From: Butyrivibrio sp.
GTDB taxonomy: Bacteria > Bacillota > Clostridia > Lachnospirales > Lachnospiraceae
Assembly (NCBI GenBank): GCA_017446685.1
Contig: JAFSQI010000083.1
Span: forward strand, 1-64,000
Reading direction: 5' to 3'
DNA length: 64,000 nucleotides
How positions within the stretch are numbered: the first letter of the stretch is position 1; each line of letters starts with the position of its first letter. The notes under the pieces are model-generated. The model was not told the DNA's origin and searched no databases. It was given only the letters and a program-made list of their open reading frames with translations. Positions 16,661 to 26,564 of the stretch are shown here, piece by piece. Position numbers and translations under genes: made by a program.

Positions 16661-17752
16661 TTAATAATCCGTTATACAAATATCAAGGTCAACATTACCG
16701 TCTATGCCATCTATAGTTCCCGTTGAACTAAACTGCCACACATCAAAATGATATGGATAATAAAGTGGATTTCCATAATATGCAATCCAAATTCCATATT
16801 CATCAACATCCACAGCATCAAGCAAAAGAGTGAAAGATTTAACATTTCCATAAATCATCGGTTTATAGCCGGCACTGGAAACCATATCACAAAAAGTTTT
16901 GGCAACAGCTTCATAGGAATCAGATGTAAGCTGAGCTGTTCTTGCATTATCAGAATCTGCCGATTCAATATCGATAACTACCGGATAGGTAATGTTATAA
17001 GGCTCAATCGCATCAAGAACAACCTGAACCTCCTCAGCAGCTTCTACTTCATCAACCGCCTGAGAATAAAAATATACACCTACTTCTATGCCATTCTCTA
17101 TTGCACCCTTGATATTGGTTTCAAAGTAATCATCTAAAAGTATCTTTCCTTCTGTAGTTCCTCTTAAACCAACTCTGACAAAAGCAAATTCAACTCCTGC
17201 TGAAGCAACTTTTTCCCAGTCAATCTTTCCCTGAAATCTTGAAACGTCAATTCCCTTTCTAACACTAACAGAAGAATCCTCACCTACATATTCAAGGAAA
17301 CCATCCTCACCAACAGTAAAATCCGATTCAACAAAACCATGCTTTTGAACCATATCCGTAATAGGAAAGAAATAGTATCTTCCACTACTTGCCACAACAA
17401 TCTGATCCGAGAAAAGAGATCTTATAGCTGCAGTTGTTCCCTCACCGGCTTCAAGTTTCGACTGAATCAGATTTCTAATTGAATTTGTTGTTTCAATTTC
17501 AGCTTGTTTTTTTGCCTCTTCAACAAGTTCTTGAGCTTCTGTAGTCGTGTAATAACCTTCGCTATTAAGTGCGTCAAGTTCATTTCTGACACTTTCTTCT
17601 TCCTTTTGAAGTGTTGCATTTCTGACAAGCAATAAAATACAAAACGAAAGAGCCACAAGCGCAACTATGCTTAGGAAAATAATAGAAAGAATATTATGAT
17701 TATTTTTTATGCCTATATGGCCACGGTTATCAGATGAATTATTCATGCTCAC
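16661..17752 (-). CDS. Membrane-anchored GH25 (lysozyme-type muramidase) protein
   Basis: A 363-residue protein with a cytoplasmic N-terminus, one transmembrane helix (about 21-43), and a coiled-coil, Glu-rich stalk (50-100). From about 166 it has a glycoside hydrolase 25 domain. Catalytic signatures are visible: GIDVSRFQG with Asp169, and VVIDIES with Asp261 and Glu263. The fold predicts cleavage of peptidoglycan glycan strands outside the membrane. The start codon is GTG overlapping the YitT stop (an ATG two codons later is possible). It is co-transcribed with ilvA, the YitT gene and araC. It has no SH3 or other wall-binding repeats, so anchoring is by the membrane helix. Confidence 0.88.
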   Translation of the reverse strand: MSMNNSSDNRGHIGIKNNHNILSIIFLSIVALVALSFCILLLVRNATLQKEEESVRNELDALNSEGYYTTTEAQELVEEAKKQAEIETTNSIRNLIQSKLEAGEGTTAAIRSLFSDQIVVASSGRYYFFPITDMVQKHGFVESDFTVGEDGFLEYVGEDSSVSVRKGIDVSRFQGKIDWEKVASAGVEFAFVRVGLRGTTEGKILLDDYFETNIKGAIENGIEVGVYFYSQAVDEVEAAEEVQVVLDAIEPYNITYPVVIDIESADSDNARTAQLTSDSYEAVAKTFCDMVSSAGYKPMIYGNVKSFTLLLDAVDVDEYGIWIAYYGNPLYYPYHFDVWQFSSTGTIDGIDGNVDLDICITDY

Positions 17753-18630
17753 ATTCTCTCGTCAAAATAACTTTTATAGCCTTCACCAAAAATCTCACTG
17801 GCACTGGAAACTATCATAAATGCGTTAGGATCCTCATCTCTTACAATATCTTCAGCAAGTGGTGATAATCTTTTCTTAATAGCGCACATTATAACTTTTT
17901 TCTTTTCACCGCTGTAAGCTCCCTGCGCAAATACATGAGTTACACCGATGTCAAGTTCTTCCAGTAATCTAGCAGTAATAATATCCGGTTTATCGGAAAT
18001 AATATAAAGAAGCTTTGCTCCATCTCTTCCGTACAAAACAAAATCAAGAACCGAAGATGTAACCATAACGGAAATAAAGGAGTATAAAGCTGCAGTAATA
18101 TCATTAAATACAATACCGGCAATTATAAGTACAACCACATCAGTTAAAAGATACAGCATTCCTGTTTTTATGTGGGGATACTTAATTCTTAATATTTTGA
18201 TTATAACATCCGTTCCACCACTCGTAGCATGATTTTTAAATACTATTCCCATAGCTACGGCAGACATTGCACTACCAATTGTAACGCCCAAAATAATGTC
18301 ATGAATAACATAGTCAGCCAAATATGTTCCTACAAGATCTGTAACCCAGGAAATTACAGATGTTGCATAAATAGTTGAAATAGTGAATCTAATCCCAAAT
18401 TTCCATATTGCCAATATAAGAATTGGAATATTCATTATCAAAAACCACATACCTGTTCCGATATTGACAAGTCTGTTCATTACAATTGCAAGTCCGGTTA
18501 TTCCACCGGGGGCAATGTTATTGGGGTCAATCAAAATTGCTGTTGCAAATCCATAAATAGTTGCACCAAGAGTAATAAAAAGATATTCCTGAACTCTTTT
18601 TTTTAAGCTGATTGAATTCTTGCTGTTCAT
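17749..18630 (-). CDS. YitT family membrane protein (DUF161/DUF2179)
   Basis: A 293-residue membrane protein with about five or six hydrophobic helices in the first 190 residues. The family signature GFATAILIDPNNIAPGGITG lies near residue 30, with NHATSGGTDVI further on. A C-terminal cytoplasmic DUF2179 domain (SDKPDIITARLLEELDIGVT, KKKVIMCAIKKR) resembles small nucleotide-binding regulatory domains. The function of the family is not established. It starts 2 bases after ilvA and overlaps the GH25 gene. Confidence 0.9.
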   Translation of the reverse strand: MNSKNSISLKKRVQEYLFITLGATIYGFATAILIDPNNIAPGGITGLAIVMNRLVNIGTGMWFLIMNIPILILAIWKFGIRFTISTIYATSVISWVTDLVGTYLADYVIHDIILGVTIGSAMSAVAMGIVFKNHATSGGTDVIIKILRIKYPHIKTGMLYLLTDVVVLIIAGIVFNDITAALYSFISVMVTSSVLDFVLYGRDGAKLLYIISDKPDIITARLLEELDIGVTHVFAQGAYSGEKKKVIMCAIKKRLSPLAEDIVRDEDPNAFMIVSSASEIFGEGYKSYFDERM

Positions 18631-18632
18631 GT

Positions 18633-19859
18633 TTAAATATTTGTCCTTACAATTCTAGGTTTATAACCGTTTTCATTGAGTGCATCAATTATCTGCTGTT
18701 TATGATCACTGCCAAAAGCTTCAAGTGTTATTCTAAGCTCAACAGCAGCATTTCGATTAATTGAAACAAACTGGTTATGCTCAAGCTTGATAACATTTCC
18801 GTTAACCGCAGCAATTATACCGGAAACGCGAGACAATTCACCCGGCTTATCAGGCAGAAGCACTGAAACGGTAAATATTCTGTCTCTCATGATAAGTCCC
18901 TGCTGAACCACGGAAGACATAGTAATAATATCCATATTTCCACCTGAAAGAACACAGGCAATCTTCTTATCTTTGCAATTAAGCTGTTTAAGTGCAGCAA
19001 CAGATAATAGACCGGAATTTTCAACTACCATTTTATGATTTTCTACCATGTCAAGGAAAGATACAACAAGATCCTCATCGGGAACGGTTATTATATCATC
19101 GATATTCTTGGTCAAATATGGGAATATATGCTCACCCGGAGTCTTTACTGCAGTTCCATCAGCGATAGTATTTACGGAAGGAAGCGTAACTACATGGCCG
19201 ACTTTCAAAGATTCCTGCATGCAATTAGCACCTGCCGGCTCAACACCAATTACTTTAATGTTAGGATTTAAAAGCTTGGCAAGTGTAGAAACACCTGTAG
19301 CCAGTCCGCCGCCACCTATAGGAACAAGAATATAATCTACAGTCGGAAGTTCCTTAAAAATTTCCATGGCAATAGTACCCTGACCTGTTGCAACGTCAAG
19401 ATCGTCAAAAGGATGTACCATTGTATATCCATGCTCATTTGCCAGTTCCAGAGCTTTTTCATATGCTTCATCATATACATTGCCATGAAGAACAACTTCA
19501 GCCCCCAATGCCTTGGTTCTGTTAACTTTTATAAGCGGAGTAGATGTAGGCATTACAATAGTAGCCTTTACACCATAACATTTAGCTGCATAAGCAACAC
19601 CTTGAGCATGATTTCCTGCAGATGCGGTAATCAGGCCTTTTTTTCTTTCTTCTTCAGAAAGAGTTGTTATCTTATAATACGCACCTCTAACCTTGTAAGC
19701 GCCGGTTCTCTGAAGATTTTCAGGTTTTAAGTAAACCTTATTTCCTGTAGAGCCGCTCCAGTAATCACTGTAAATAAGTTTTGTTTCAAGAGTTACTTTC
19801 TTGACATCTTCATAGGCTTGTTCAAATTTCTCAAGGGTCATCTTATTATCTTCCGCCAT
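18633..19859 (-). CDS. ilvA: Threonine ammonia-lyase (threonine deaminase)
   Basis: PLP enzyme converting threonine to 2-oxobutyrate and ammonia, the first step of isoleucine synthesis or of threonine catabolism. In the 408-residue protein the PLP lysine is in GAYKVRGA (Lys56) and the phosphate-binding loop is GGGGLATG at about 182-189. A single ACT regulatory domain fills the last 80 residues. That layout matches the short IlvA/TdcB class with one ACT domain rather than the long two-domain E. coli IlvA. It heads a tight operon with YitT, GH25 and AraC genes. No other isoleucine gene is nearby, so biosynthetic versus catabolic use cannot be decided here. Confidence 0.95.
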   Translation of the reverse strand: MAEDNKMTLEKFEQAYEDVKKVTLETKLIYSDYWSGSTGNKVYLKPENLQRTGAYKVRGAYYKITTLSEEERKKGLITASAGNHAQGVAYAAKCYGVKATIVMPTSTPLIKVNRTKALGAEVVLHGNVYDEAYEKALELANEHGYTMVHPFDDLDVATGQGTIAMEIFKELPTVDYILVPIGGGGLATGVSTLAKLLNPNIKVIGVEPAGANCMQESLKVGHVVTLPSVNTIADGTAVKTPGEHIFPYLTKNIDDIITVPDEDLVVSFLDMVENHKMVVENSGLLSVAALKQLNCKDKKIACVLSGGNMDIITMSSVVQQGLIMRDRIFTVSVLLPDKPGELSRVSGIIAAVNGNVIKLEHNQFVSINRNAAVELRITLEAFGSDHKQQIIDALNENGYKPRIVRTNI

Positions 19860-19946
19860 TTTTCATGCTCCTCCAATTCTTATGTCAGTAAAGACTGACA
19901 CTCATTTCATATATTTCTCCCCAGGTAAAACACTGTCATATATTCA

Positions 19947-19975
19947 AGAATACAAAAATACAGTTATTATGTAAA
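19947..19975 (-). promoter_or_regulatory. Possible promoter of the ilvA-YitT-GH25-AraC operon
   Basis: TTTACA (19970-19975) and TATTCT (19947-19952) with 17-base spacing on the minus strand, overlapping the end of ftsY. A small TGTCAG/CTGACA hairpin lies between it and ilvA. Confidence 0.4.
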
Positions 19976-20881
19976 TAAAGCATTAACAAATTCATCCGAA
20001 TCAAATCTTTGAAGATCATCAATTCCTTCTCCGACTCCAATATATTTAACCGGAATATTAAGTTCGGAAACTATTGCTACAGCAATACCACCCTTAGCTG
20101 TTCCATCAAGTTTGGTAAGAATAATACCTGTTAGATTGGCTGCCTCCCCAAACTCTCTTGCCTGATTTAGGGCATTCTGCCCGGTTGTACCATCAAGGAC
20201 GATGAAATTCTCTCTCCAAATGCCCTCAAGCTCTTTATCGATAATTCTGTTCATCTTGGCAAGTTCTTCCATCAGGTTCTTCTTGTTATGCAGTCTTCCG
20301 GCGGTGTCCACGATGAGAATATCGCAATTTCTCGCCTTAAAAGCACCTACAGCATCATATATTACGCTGGCCGGATCAGCACCTTCTCTTCCTGTAATTA
20401 TAGGCGTTTCAGCTCTATTAGCCCATTCAGTGAGCTGTTCGGTTGCTGCAGCTCTATAAGTATCTGCAGCAGCAATCAAAACTTTTTTACCCATTTGTTT
20501 ATAAATGGCTGCCAACTTTCCAACAGATGTTGTTTTGCCCACACCATTTACTCCAATAATAAAAATTACAGTCTTTTTATTCTCAAAGTCGTAAGCATTT
20601 TCGTCATTTTTCATTTGCTCACGAATATTTTCTATCAAAAGGGCCTTGCACTCAGCAGGTTCTTTTATATGTTGACTTTTCACCTGATCACGAAGCTTGT
20701 CCATAATCTTACTGGTAGCATTAATTCCAATATCTCCCATAATGAGAGTTTCCTCGAGTTCTTCATAAAACTCTTCATCGATATGTGAATAGCCATAAAA
20801 CACATTGTCTATACCTTTAGCAATGCTATCCCTTGTTTTAGCTAATCCCTGTTGTAATTTAGCGAAAAAACTGTTTGCCAT
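19967..20881 (-). CDS. ftsY: Signal recognition particle receptor FtsY
   Basis: GTPase that docks SRP-ribosome complexes at the membrane. The 304-residue protein lacks the acidic A domain seen in E. coli and consists of the N domain (1-100) and G domain: P-loop GVNGVGKTTSVGK (110-122), DTAGRLHNK, TKLDGTAKGG. The membrane-targeting amphipathic helix at the N-terminus (SFFAKLQQGLAKTRDSI) is present. Its start overlaps the last base of smc. The smc-ftsY pair is a conserved Firmicutes arrangement. Confidence 0.97.
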   Translation of the reverse strand: MANSFFAKLQQGLAKTRDSIAKGIDNVFYGYSHIDEEFYEELEETLIMGDIGINATSKIMDKLRDQVKSQHIKEPAECKALLIENIREQMKNDENAYDFENKKTVIFIIGVNGVGKTTSVGKLAAIYKQMGKKVLIAAADTYRAAATEQLTEWANRAETPIITGREGADPASVIYDAVGAFKARNCDILIVDTAGRLHNKKNLMEELAKMNRIIDKELEGIWRENFIVLDGTTGQNALNQAREFGEAANLTGIILTKLDGTAKGGIAVAIVSELNIPVKYIGVGEGIDDLQRFDSDEFVNALFT

Positions 20882-23800
20882 TAGTTAGTAAGCTCCTTAT
20901 CAATAAGGTTGACACTGACAAGAGTAGATACACCCTTTTCCTGCATAGTAATACCATACAATCTGTCAGCACTTTCCATTGTACCACGACGGTGAGTAAT
21001 TACAATAAACTGCGTGCTTGAAAGTTTGTGCAAATATCTCGCAAAACGAACAACATTGTTTTCATCAAGAGCCGCCTCAATCTCATCAAGAAGACAGAAT
21101 GGTGATGGCTTCAAATTCTGAATAGCAAACAAAAGCGCTATTGCTGTAAGAGCCTTCTCTCCTCCAGACATCTGCATCATATTAACAAGCTTTTTGCCCG
21201 GTGGCTGAGCATTAATACGAATTCCTGCCTCAAGAACATCCTCTTCCTCGTTAAGTTCAAGTGTGCCCTTTCCTCCGCCGAACATTTCTTTAAATACTTT
21301 GTCAAATTCAGTATTAATCTTGTGAAACTGTTCTATAAACTGCTTACGCATTGATTCATCAAGATCTTTTATTATACCTTTTAACTGCTCCTCTGCCTCT
21401 ATAAGATCATCATGTTGAGTTTTCATAAATGTATATCTCTCCATTAGGTTCTTATAGTCTTCAATAGCATTTACATTAACATCGCCAAGTTTTCTGATTG
21501 AGTCTTTGAGCTTAGCAGTTTCTTTTCTCATTGCAGGAACATCTGTCATTTCTTCATCACGAAGGTTGGCAGCGTCTGTCAATGTAATTTCATACTCATT
21601 CCACATGTAATTTATCTGACTCTCAATTGCTTCCTGGCACTTCTCTCGTTTTGAAGAAAGTCTGGTAACTTCTTTATCAAAACCTGACATTTGGTTATTT
21701 AATTCTTCAGTTTTGGTAAAGAACTCTTTTTGAGAAACTGTTAAATTATTTTTCTGCTCCTTTTTTTCTTCCAGTTCTTTACTGGTCTCATCATGTACAT
21801 TGGCTGAAGCCTCTATCGTCAATCTGACTTCTTCAATATCTTTTTTGCACTGTTCAAGCGTCTTTTCATTTTCAGTCAAAGAATTAACTATTTCCTCTAA
21901 TGCTTTTTCTTCTTCACTGATTTCATCTGTAATACGCTTGATATTCATTTGCTGGAATTCCTGTTTCTGGGAAATCTTTTCAAACTGAATATCCCATTTG
22001 GAAACCTTTTCGTTCTCAGTTTCCTCAATTTCATGAAGGCCTTCAAGTTCTTTTTGGAATTTTTCGACCTTTACAGTGCATTCGTTCTCAATATCCTGAG
22101 ATTCCTTAAGCTGAGCTTCTGCTTTTTCTCTTGAAGATGCTATCTCAGCCATCTTGGATTCTATTTCATCATTTTCTATTTTCAGATCTTCAAAGCTGCC
22201 TCTTTGCTCTTCCTGTCGTCTTATCTCATTGTCTACATTGAGTCTGGCTGTGTTCTGAGCGATAAACTTCCCCTGTAACTGCGTTCTTAATTCTTCGGCA
22301 ACAGTTCTAAGTTCATTACGCTTAGTCTTAGACTTATCTATATCCTCCTGAATTTCCTCTATCTGCTCTTTATACTTTTGAACATTTTTTTCGAGGTCTT
22401 CCATTTCACGACGTCTGCCCAGCAGGTTGCTGTTATTTTTAAATGCACCACCACTAATAGCACCGCCCGGTACAAGAAGTTCACCTTCAAGTGTAACCAT
22501 ACGAATAGTATAATTATACTTACGCGCTATTTTTACAGCATTATCTACATTGTCTACAGCAATGATTCTTCCAAGCATTGCCTTGGCAACATTTACATAC
22601 TTTGGATCAGTTTCTACAAGTTCATCAGCCATGCCAAGAACACCAGGTTCATTAAGAGCCTCTTTTGCCTTAAGCTCCTGAGGGTTATCCAGCGATGTCA
22701 ATGGTAAGAATGTAGCTCTTCCTGCTCGGGTATCCTTAAGGTATTTAATCATTTTCTTGGCTGTTTCTTCATCATCTGTAACAATATTTTGAATATTACC
22801 ACCAAGTGCAACTTCAATTGCAGTTTCGTATTTGGGCTGAGTCTTTATAATATCGGCAACAACACCTATAATTCCTTTGACTTCATCCTTTTTCTCCATT
22901 ACCTTCTTGACACTGCCGCCATATCCTTCATAGCGTTCTGTCAGATTAGCAAGTGCTTCCAGTTTAGATTTTTCCTGTTGGTAGAGTCCCTGAGTTTTTC
23001 GTAAAAGAGTATCCTGCTCACTCATGTGCTCTCTAATCGAAACAACTTGCTTTTCAGCTTCCTTCTGCCTGGTATTCATCTCAGATATTTCAGCCGTGAT
23101 CTTATCAAACTCGTCACGAAGTTTTTTTATTGTTTCTTCCTGCTTGGACTCATCAGAACGAGCTCGTACCAATTTACCTGTAAGCTCAGCCTTTCTGATA
23201 TTAACCTGCTCTTTCATAGTCTCAAGACTACTAAGACGCGATTTAATTGTAGCCCTCTCATTTAAGGTCTCGATTATTCTATTCTTACATTCTTCGATTT
23301 CATCATTAATATTGGAAATCTTTAAAATAACGGAATCAAGTTCTTTTCTTGCAGCATTCCTATCCTCAGAAAGAGCTTTTACCTGTTTATCTACTTCTTC
23401 TTTTTCAGAAAGATATTTTTCTTTTTCTTTATTTTTTTCAGCAATCTTAGCCTGCTCGTCATTCATTCTGTTTCTAAAATGAGTGTCATTGGCAGTTGCT
23501 GATTTTATCTTTTCATTTAAGACACCAATCTGTCCCTCAAGTTTTTCCCTTTTTACTGAGGAATCGGTAATTTTTGCTCTTGCCTCTTCAATAGCTTTAT
23601 CAAGTTCCTCAATAGTCTTCTGAATACTCTCATATTCCTCTTTAGTCCGCTCATAAGCACCTTTAGCTTCTGAAAGAGAGTTCTGGGCAATTTCAAGATT
23701 CTTTTCTGCATCTTCAAGTTGCTGTTTCTGATTCTTGTTTTCTACAAGAAACATATTTACGTCAAGAGTCTTTAATCTTTCTCTGAATTTCAGGTACTCT

Positions 23801-24438
23801 TTGGCAACCTCAGATTGCTTTTCCAAAGGACCGATCTGCTTTTCAAGCTCGGAAAGAATATCACTAAGTCTTGTAAGATTTATTTTTTCCTCTTCAAGCT
23901 TTTTTATCGCTGTTTCTTTACGCGATTTAAACTTAACTATACCTGCAGCTTCATCAAAAAGATTTCGCCTGTCCTCGGGCTTACTTGAAAGAATCTGATC
24001 AATCTGACCCTGTCCAATAATAGAATATCCCTCTTTTCCGATACCGGTATCCATAAAGAGCTCATTCACATCCTTGAGACGACAAGTTGACCCATTAATC
24101 ATATATTCACTCTCTCCAGACCTGTATAAACGTCTGGAGACAGTTACTTCATCATAATCTATAGAAAGAGAATGATCGGAATTATCCAAAGTGATGGCAA
24201 CAAAAGCGTAGCCTAATGGCTTACGCAATTCTGTGCCGGAGAAAATTACATCCTGCATGGAGCCTCCACGCAGCTGCTTGATACGTTGCTCACCAAGTAC
24301 CCATCGTACCGCATCGGCGACATTACTCTTACCAGAGCCGTTAGGTCCTACAATACCAGTGATTCCGTTGTGAAAATCAAACTTTATTTTATTGGCGAAC
24401 GACTTAAAGCCATGAATTTCTATACTTTTTAAATACAT
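20881..24438 (-). CDS. smc: Chromosome segregation protein SMC
   Basis: An 1185-residue ATPase that compacts and segregates the chromosome with ScpA and ScpB. Parts in order: N-terminal head with Walker A GPNGSGKSN (31-39); coiled coil to about residue 500; hinge (GIIGVVADIIKTQPKYETAIE through GAISGGA); second coiled coil; C-terminal head with ABC signature MSGGEKALTA (from 1090), Walker B FCLLDE (1114-1119) and a D-loop. Length is typical. It lies between rnc and ftsY with gaps of 6 bases and an overlap of 1, so rnc-smc-ftsY form one unit. Confidence 0.98.
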   Translation of the reverse strand: MYLKSIEIHGFKSFANKIKFDFHNGITGIVGPNGSGKSNVADAVRWVLGEQRIKQLRGGSMQDVIFSGTELRKPLGYAFVAITLDNSDHSLSIDYDEVTVSRRLYRSGESEYMINGSTCRLKDVNELFMDTGIGKEGYSIIGQGQIDQILSSKPEDRRNLFDEAAGIVKFKSRKETAIKKLEEEKINLTRLSDILSELEKQIGPLEKQSEVAKEYLKFRERLKTLDVNMFLVENKNQKQQLEDAEKNLEIAQNSLSEAKGAYERTKEEYESIQKTIEELDKAIEEARAKITDSSVKREKLEGQIGVLNEKIKSATANDTHFRNRMNDEQAKIAEKNKEKEKYLSEKEEVDKQVKALSEDRNAARKELDSVILKISNINDEIEECKNRIIETLNERATIKSRLSSLETMKEQVNIRKAELTGKLVRARSDESKQEETIKKLRDEFDKITAEISEMNTRQKEAEKQVVSIREHMSEQDTLLRKTQGLYQQEKSKLEALANLTERYEGYGGSVKKVMEKKDEVKGIIGVVADIIKTQPKYETAIEVALGGNIQNIVTDDEETAKKMIKYLKDTRAGRATFLPLTSLDNPQELKAKEALNEPGVLGMADELVETDPKYVNVAKAMLGRIIAVDNVDNAVKIARKYNYTIRMVTLEGELLVPGGAISGGAFKNNSNLLGRRREMEDLEKNVQKYKEQIEEIQEDIDKSKTKRNELRTVAEELRTQLQGKFIAQNTARLNVDNEIRRQEEQRGSFEDLKIENDEIESKMAEIASSREKAEAQLKESQDIENECTVKVEKFQKELEGLHEIEETENEKVSKWDIQFEKISQKQEFQQMNIKRITDEISEEEKALEEIVNSLTENEKTLEQCKKDIEEVRLTIEASANVHDETSKELEEKKEQKNNLTVSQKEFFTKTEELNNQMSGFDKEVTRLSSKREKCQEAIESQINYMWNEYEITLTDAANLRDEEMTDVPAMRKETAKLKDSIRKLGDVNVNAIEDYKNLMERYTFMKTQHDDLIEAEEQLKGIIKDLDESMRKQFIEQFHKINTEFDKVFKEMFGGGKGTLELNEEEDVLEAGIRINAQPPGKKLVNMMQMSGGEKALTAIALLFAIQNLKPSPFCLLDEIEAALDENNVVRFARYLHKLSSTQFIVITHRRGTMESADRLYGITMQEKGVSTLVSVNLIDKELTN

Positions 24439-24444
24439 GTCTGA

Positions 24445-25134
24445 TTAATTTTTCAATACAAGAAGTGCCTGATAAGCCGCCTTCTGTTCAGCAGCTTTTT
24501 TGGTTTTTCCTGTTCCCTCTCCCATATTCTTGTCGCCTACATAAACGCGAACCTCAAATATTTTATCATGTTCAGGACCACTTTCGCCACAAATTTCATA
24601 TCTGATTTCTCCAAGTGACTCACCCTGAACAAGTTCCTGCAGTATAGATTTACTGTCACTGAACATTTGCATACTGTCAGCATTTGTCAGTACGTAATTA
24701 TCGATAAACTTCTTGGCTTCATCTATTCCACCATCCAGGAAAAGAGCTCCTATAACAGCTTCCATAACATCAGATATAATTGAATCTTTGTTTCTTCCGC
24801 CTGTTGCTTCTTCGCCTTTTCCAAGCTGGATATAATTTTTTAATTCAAGCTGTTCAGAGTCAAATGCAAGTGCAGGCTCGCAAACTAAAGATGCCCTAAT
24901 CTTGGACATCTCACCTTCTTTTTTGTCCGGATACTTTTTGAACAAAAAAGCACTTGAAATCATCTCAAGCACAGCATCGCCCAAAAACTCAAGTCTCTCA
25001 TAATCAGGCTTTTTATTTATTTTCTGTTCATTCACAAAAGAACTATGAGTAAACGCCTGAATAATTAAGTCTTTATTTTTAAATGTATATCCGATCAGTT
25101 GTTCAAATTTGGAAATATCCTGCTCATTTAACAT
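24445..25134 (-). CDS. rnc: Ribonuclease III
   Basis: Double-strand-specific endonuclease for rRNA maturation and mRNA processing. The 229-residue protein has the nuclease signature ERLEFLGDAVLEM (46-58). The catalytic Asp and Glu of the C-terminal part of the domain lie in DVMEAVIGALFLDGG. A double-stranded RNA-binding domain follows (about 155-227, ending in GKTKKAAEQKAAYQAL). It follows the acpP terminator and precedes smc, as in many Firmicutes. Confidence 0.98.
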   Translation of the reverse strand: MLNEQDISKFEQLIGYTFKNKDLIIQAFTHSSFVNEQKINKKPDYERLEFLGDAVLEMISSAFLFKKYPDKKEGEMSKIRASLVCEPALAFDSEQLELKNYIQLGKGEEATGGRNKDSIISDVMEAVIGALFLDGGIDEAKKFIDNYVLTNADSMQMFSDSKSILQELVQGESLGEIRYEICGESGPEHDKIFEVRVYVGDKNMGEGTGKTKKAAEQKAAYQALLVLKN

Positions 25135-25158
25135 AATAAACTCCCTGTGTTACAAATA

Positions 25159-25184
25159 ATGAGGCAGTGCATCCACTGCCTCAT
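25159..25184 (-). terminator. Intrinsic terminator after acpP
   Basis: A perfect 11-base stem ATGAGGCAGTG with a four-base loop, followed on the minus strand by a T-rich stretch (TTATTTGT). It lies between acpP and rnc. Confidence 0.75.
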
Positions 25185-25233
25185 ATAATCTTAATAAGCA
25201 TTTGTATAAATGTCATTATAATAATCAGTATAA

Positions 25234-25470
25234 TTATTTGCCTGAAATTGCTGTCTTTAAGAGTTCAACGGCCTCTCCGACTGTAGTGATGCTCTCAGCC
25301 TTCTCTGGTTCAATCTGAACATCAAATTCATCTTCAAGTCCCATAATGATCTGGAAAAGATCAAGTGAATCTGCACCGAGATCCTCAGTAAAAGTTGTAT
25401 CCATTGTAATCTCTTCAGGATCAACATTGAGCACGTTTGCAATTACTTCTTTCATCTTTTCAAATTCCAT
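25234..25470 (-). CDS. acpP: Acyl carrier protein
   Basis: A 78-residue acidic carrier whose Ser35 in the LGADSLDLF motif takes the phosphopantetheine arm. It carries growing acyl chains for fatty acid synthesis and is used by PlsX, encoded immediately upstream. Length and charge are typical. A terminator downstream separates it from rnc, so it can be highly expressed. Confidence 0.97.
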   Translation of the reverse strand: MEFEKMKEVIANVLNVDPEEITMDTTFTEDLGADSLDLFQIIMGLEDEFDVQIEPEKAESITTVGEAVELLKTAISGK

Positions 25471-25521
25471 AATAAACCTTCTTTCAAATTACTATTATTT
25501 TCAATTATATATAATCAGTAC

Positions 25522-26529
25522 TTATTGATCAGATATTTTTGCACTGATTTTTTCACTAATCTTCTGCTGTGTAAATGTTACACACTGTAAAATTGAGTTT
25601 TTAACCTCTATATCGTTGGCGCTTCCATGAGTCTTAACTACAAGGCCTTTTAGTCCCAGCATAGGTGCGCCACCGTATTTATCCATATTATAATCTTCAA
25701 GAGACTTCTTAAGATCATTTTTGATAAGAAGAGCTCCGATTTTTGTCTTCAAATTGCTCATAAGTCCTTTTTTGATAATATGCATCATGGACTTGGCAAC
25801 ACCTTCATACATCTTAAGAATGACGTTTCCTGTAAATGCCTCACAGACAATAATATCCGCATTACCGGCCGGAATATCTCTAGCTTCGATACTTCCGATA
25901 AAATTGATATCAGGACAGTTCTTAAGAAGTGGAAATGTCTCTTTAACAAGTGCATTTCCCTTTTCCTCTTCTGCACCAATATTCACGATAGCAACAGTAG
26001 GATTCTTAATTCCCATTATATTCTCCATATAAACTGTTCCCATCTTGGCAAATTGAACCAAATGATTTGATCTGGCATCAACATTTGCGCCACAGTCAAT
26101 TAATAGAGAATTTCCTTTTTCAGTAGGAATAAGCGGAGCCAAAGGTGCTCTGTCAACGCCCTTCAGTCTGCCAACAATTACCTGACCGCCAACCAAAGTA
26201 GCACCGGTACTGCCTGCAGAAACGTAAGCATCTGCCTCTCCATGATTGACCATATACATAGCCTTTACAATTGAAGAATCTTTCTTTTTCCTGATAGCCA
26301 TAACAGGTGGTTCAGCCATCTCAATTACTTCTGTAGCATTAACAACTTCTATTTTGGCTGCGTCATAATTATATTTAGACAATTCAGCCCTGACAACATC
26401 TTCCTGGCCCACAAGAAAAACCTTGAGGTTGTCTGACTCTTTTACTGCATCAACAGCACCTTTAACCGTAACGAAAGGCGCATTATCTCCTCCCATTGCA
26501 TCTACAGCAACTCTTACAAGTTCTGACAT
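25522..26529 (-). CDS. plsX: Phosphate acyltransferase PlsX
   Basis: Converts acyl-ACP to acyl-phosphate, the donor for PlsY in phosphatidic acid synthesis. The 335-residue protein has the N-terminal VAVDAMGGDNAP motif, the GSTGATLVGG and LIDCGANVD motifs, and the AFTGNVILKM segment. It has its own promoter below the rpmF terminator and precedes acpP. The order rpmF-plsX-acpP is widely conserved and links ribosome and membrane synthesis. Confidence 0.97.
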   Translation of the reverse strand: MSELVRVAVDAMGGDNAPFVTVKGAVDAVKESDNLKVFLVGQEDVVRAELSKYNYDAAKIEVVNATEVIEMAEPPVMAIRKKKDSSIVKAMYMVNHGEADAYVSAGSTGATLVGGQVIVGRLKGVDRAPLAPLIPTEKGNSLLIDCGANVDARSNHLVQFAKMGTVYMENIMGIKNPTVAIVNIGAEEEKGNALVKETFPLLKNCPDINFIGSIEARDIPAGNADIIVCEAFTGNVILKMYEGVAKSMMHIIKKGLMSNLKTKIGALLIKNDLKKSLEDYNMDKYGGAPMLGLKGLVVKTHGSANDIEVKNSILQCVTFTQQKISEKISAKISDQ

Positions 26530-26564
26530 GAATAAATCCCCCTGTCCGATTTTTGACTTATTCT

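Noticed and set aside
19860-19966. T-box or amino-acid riboswitch upstream of ilvA
   Set aside because: The gap is only about 107 bases, with no T-box sequence and no terminator/antiterminator pair. Only a small TGTCAG hairpin is present.
577-25528. Many plus-strand frames of 60-170 codons opposite the minus-strand genes in the first 25 kb
   Set aside because: They are antisense shadows of well-identified genes, without Shine-Dalgarno sites or recognisable domains.
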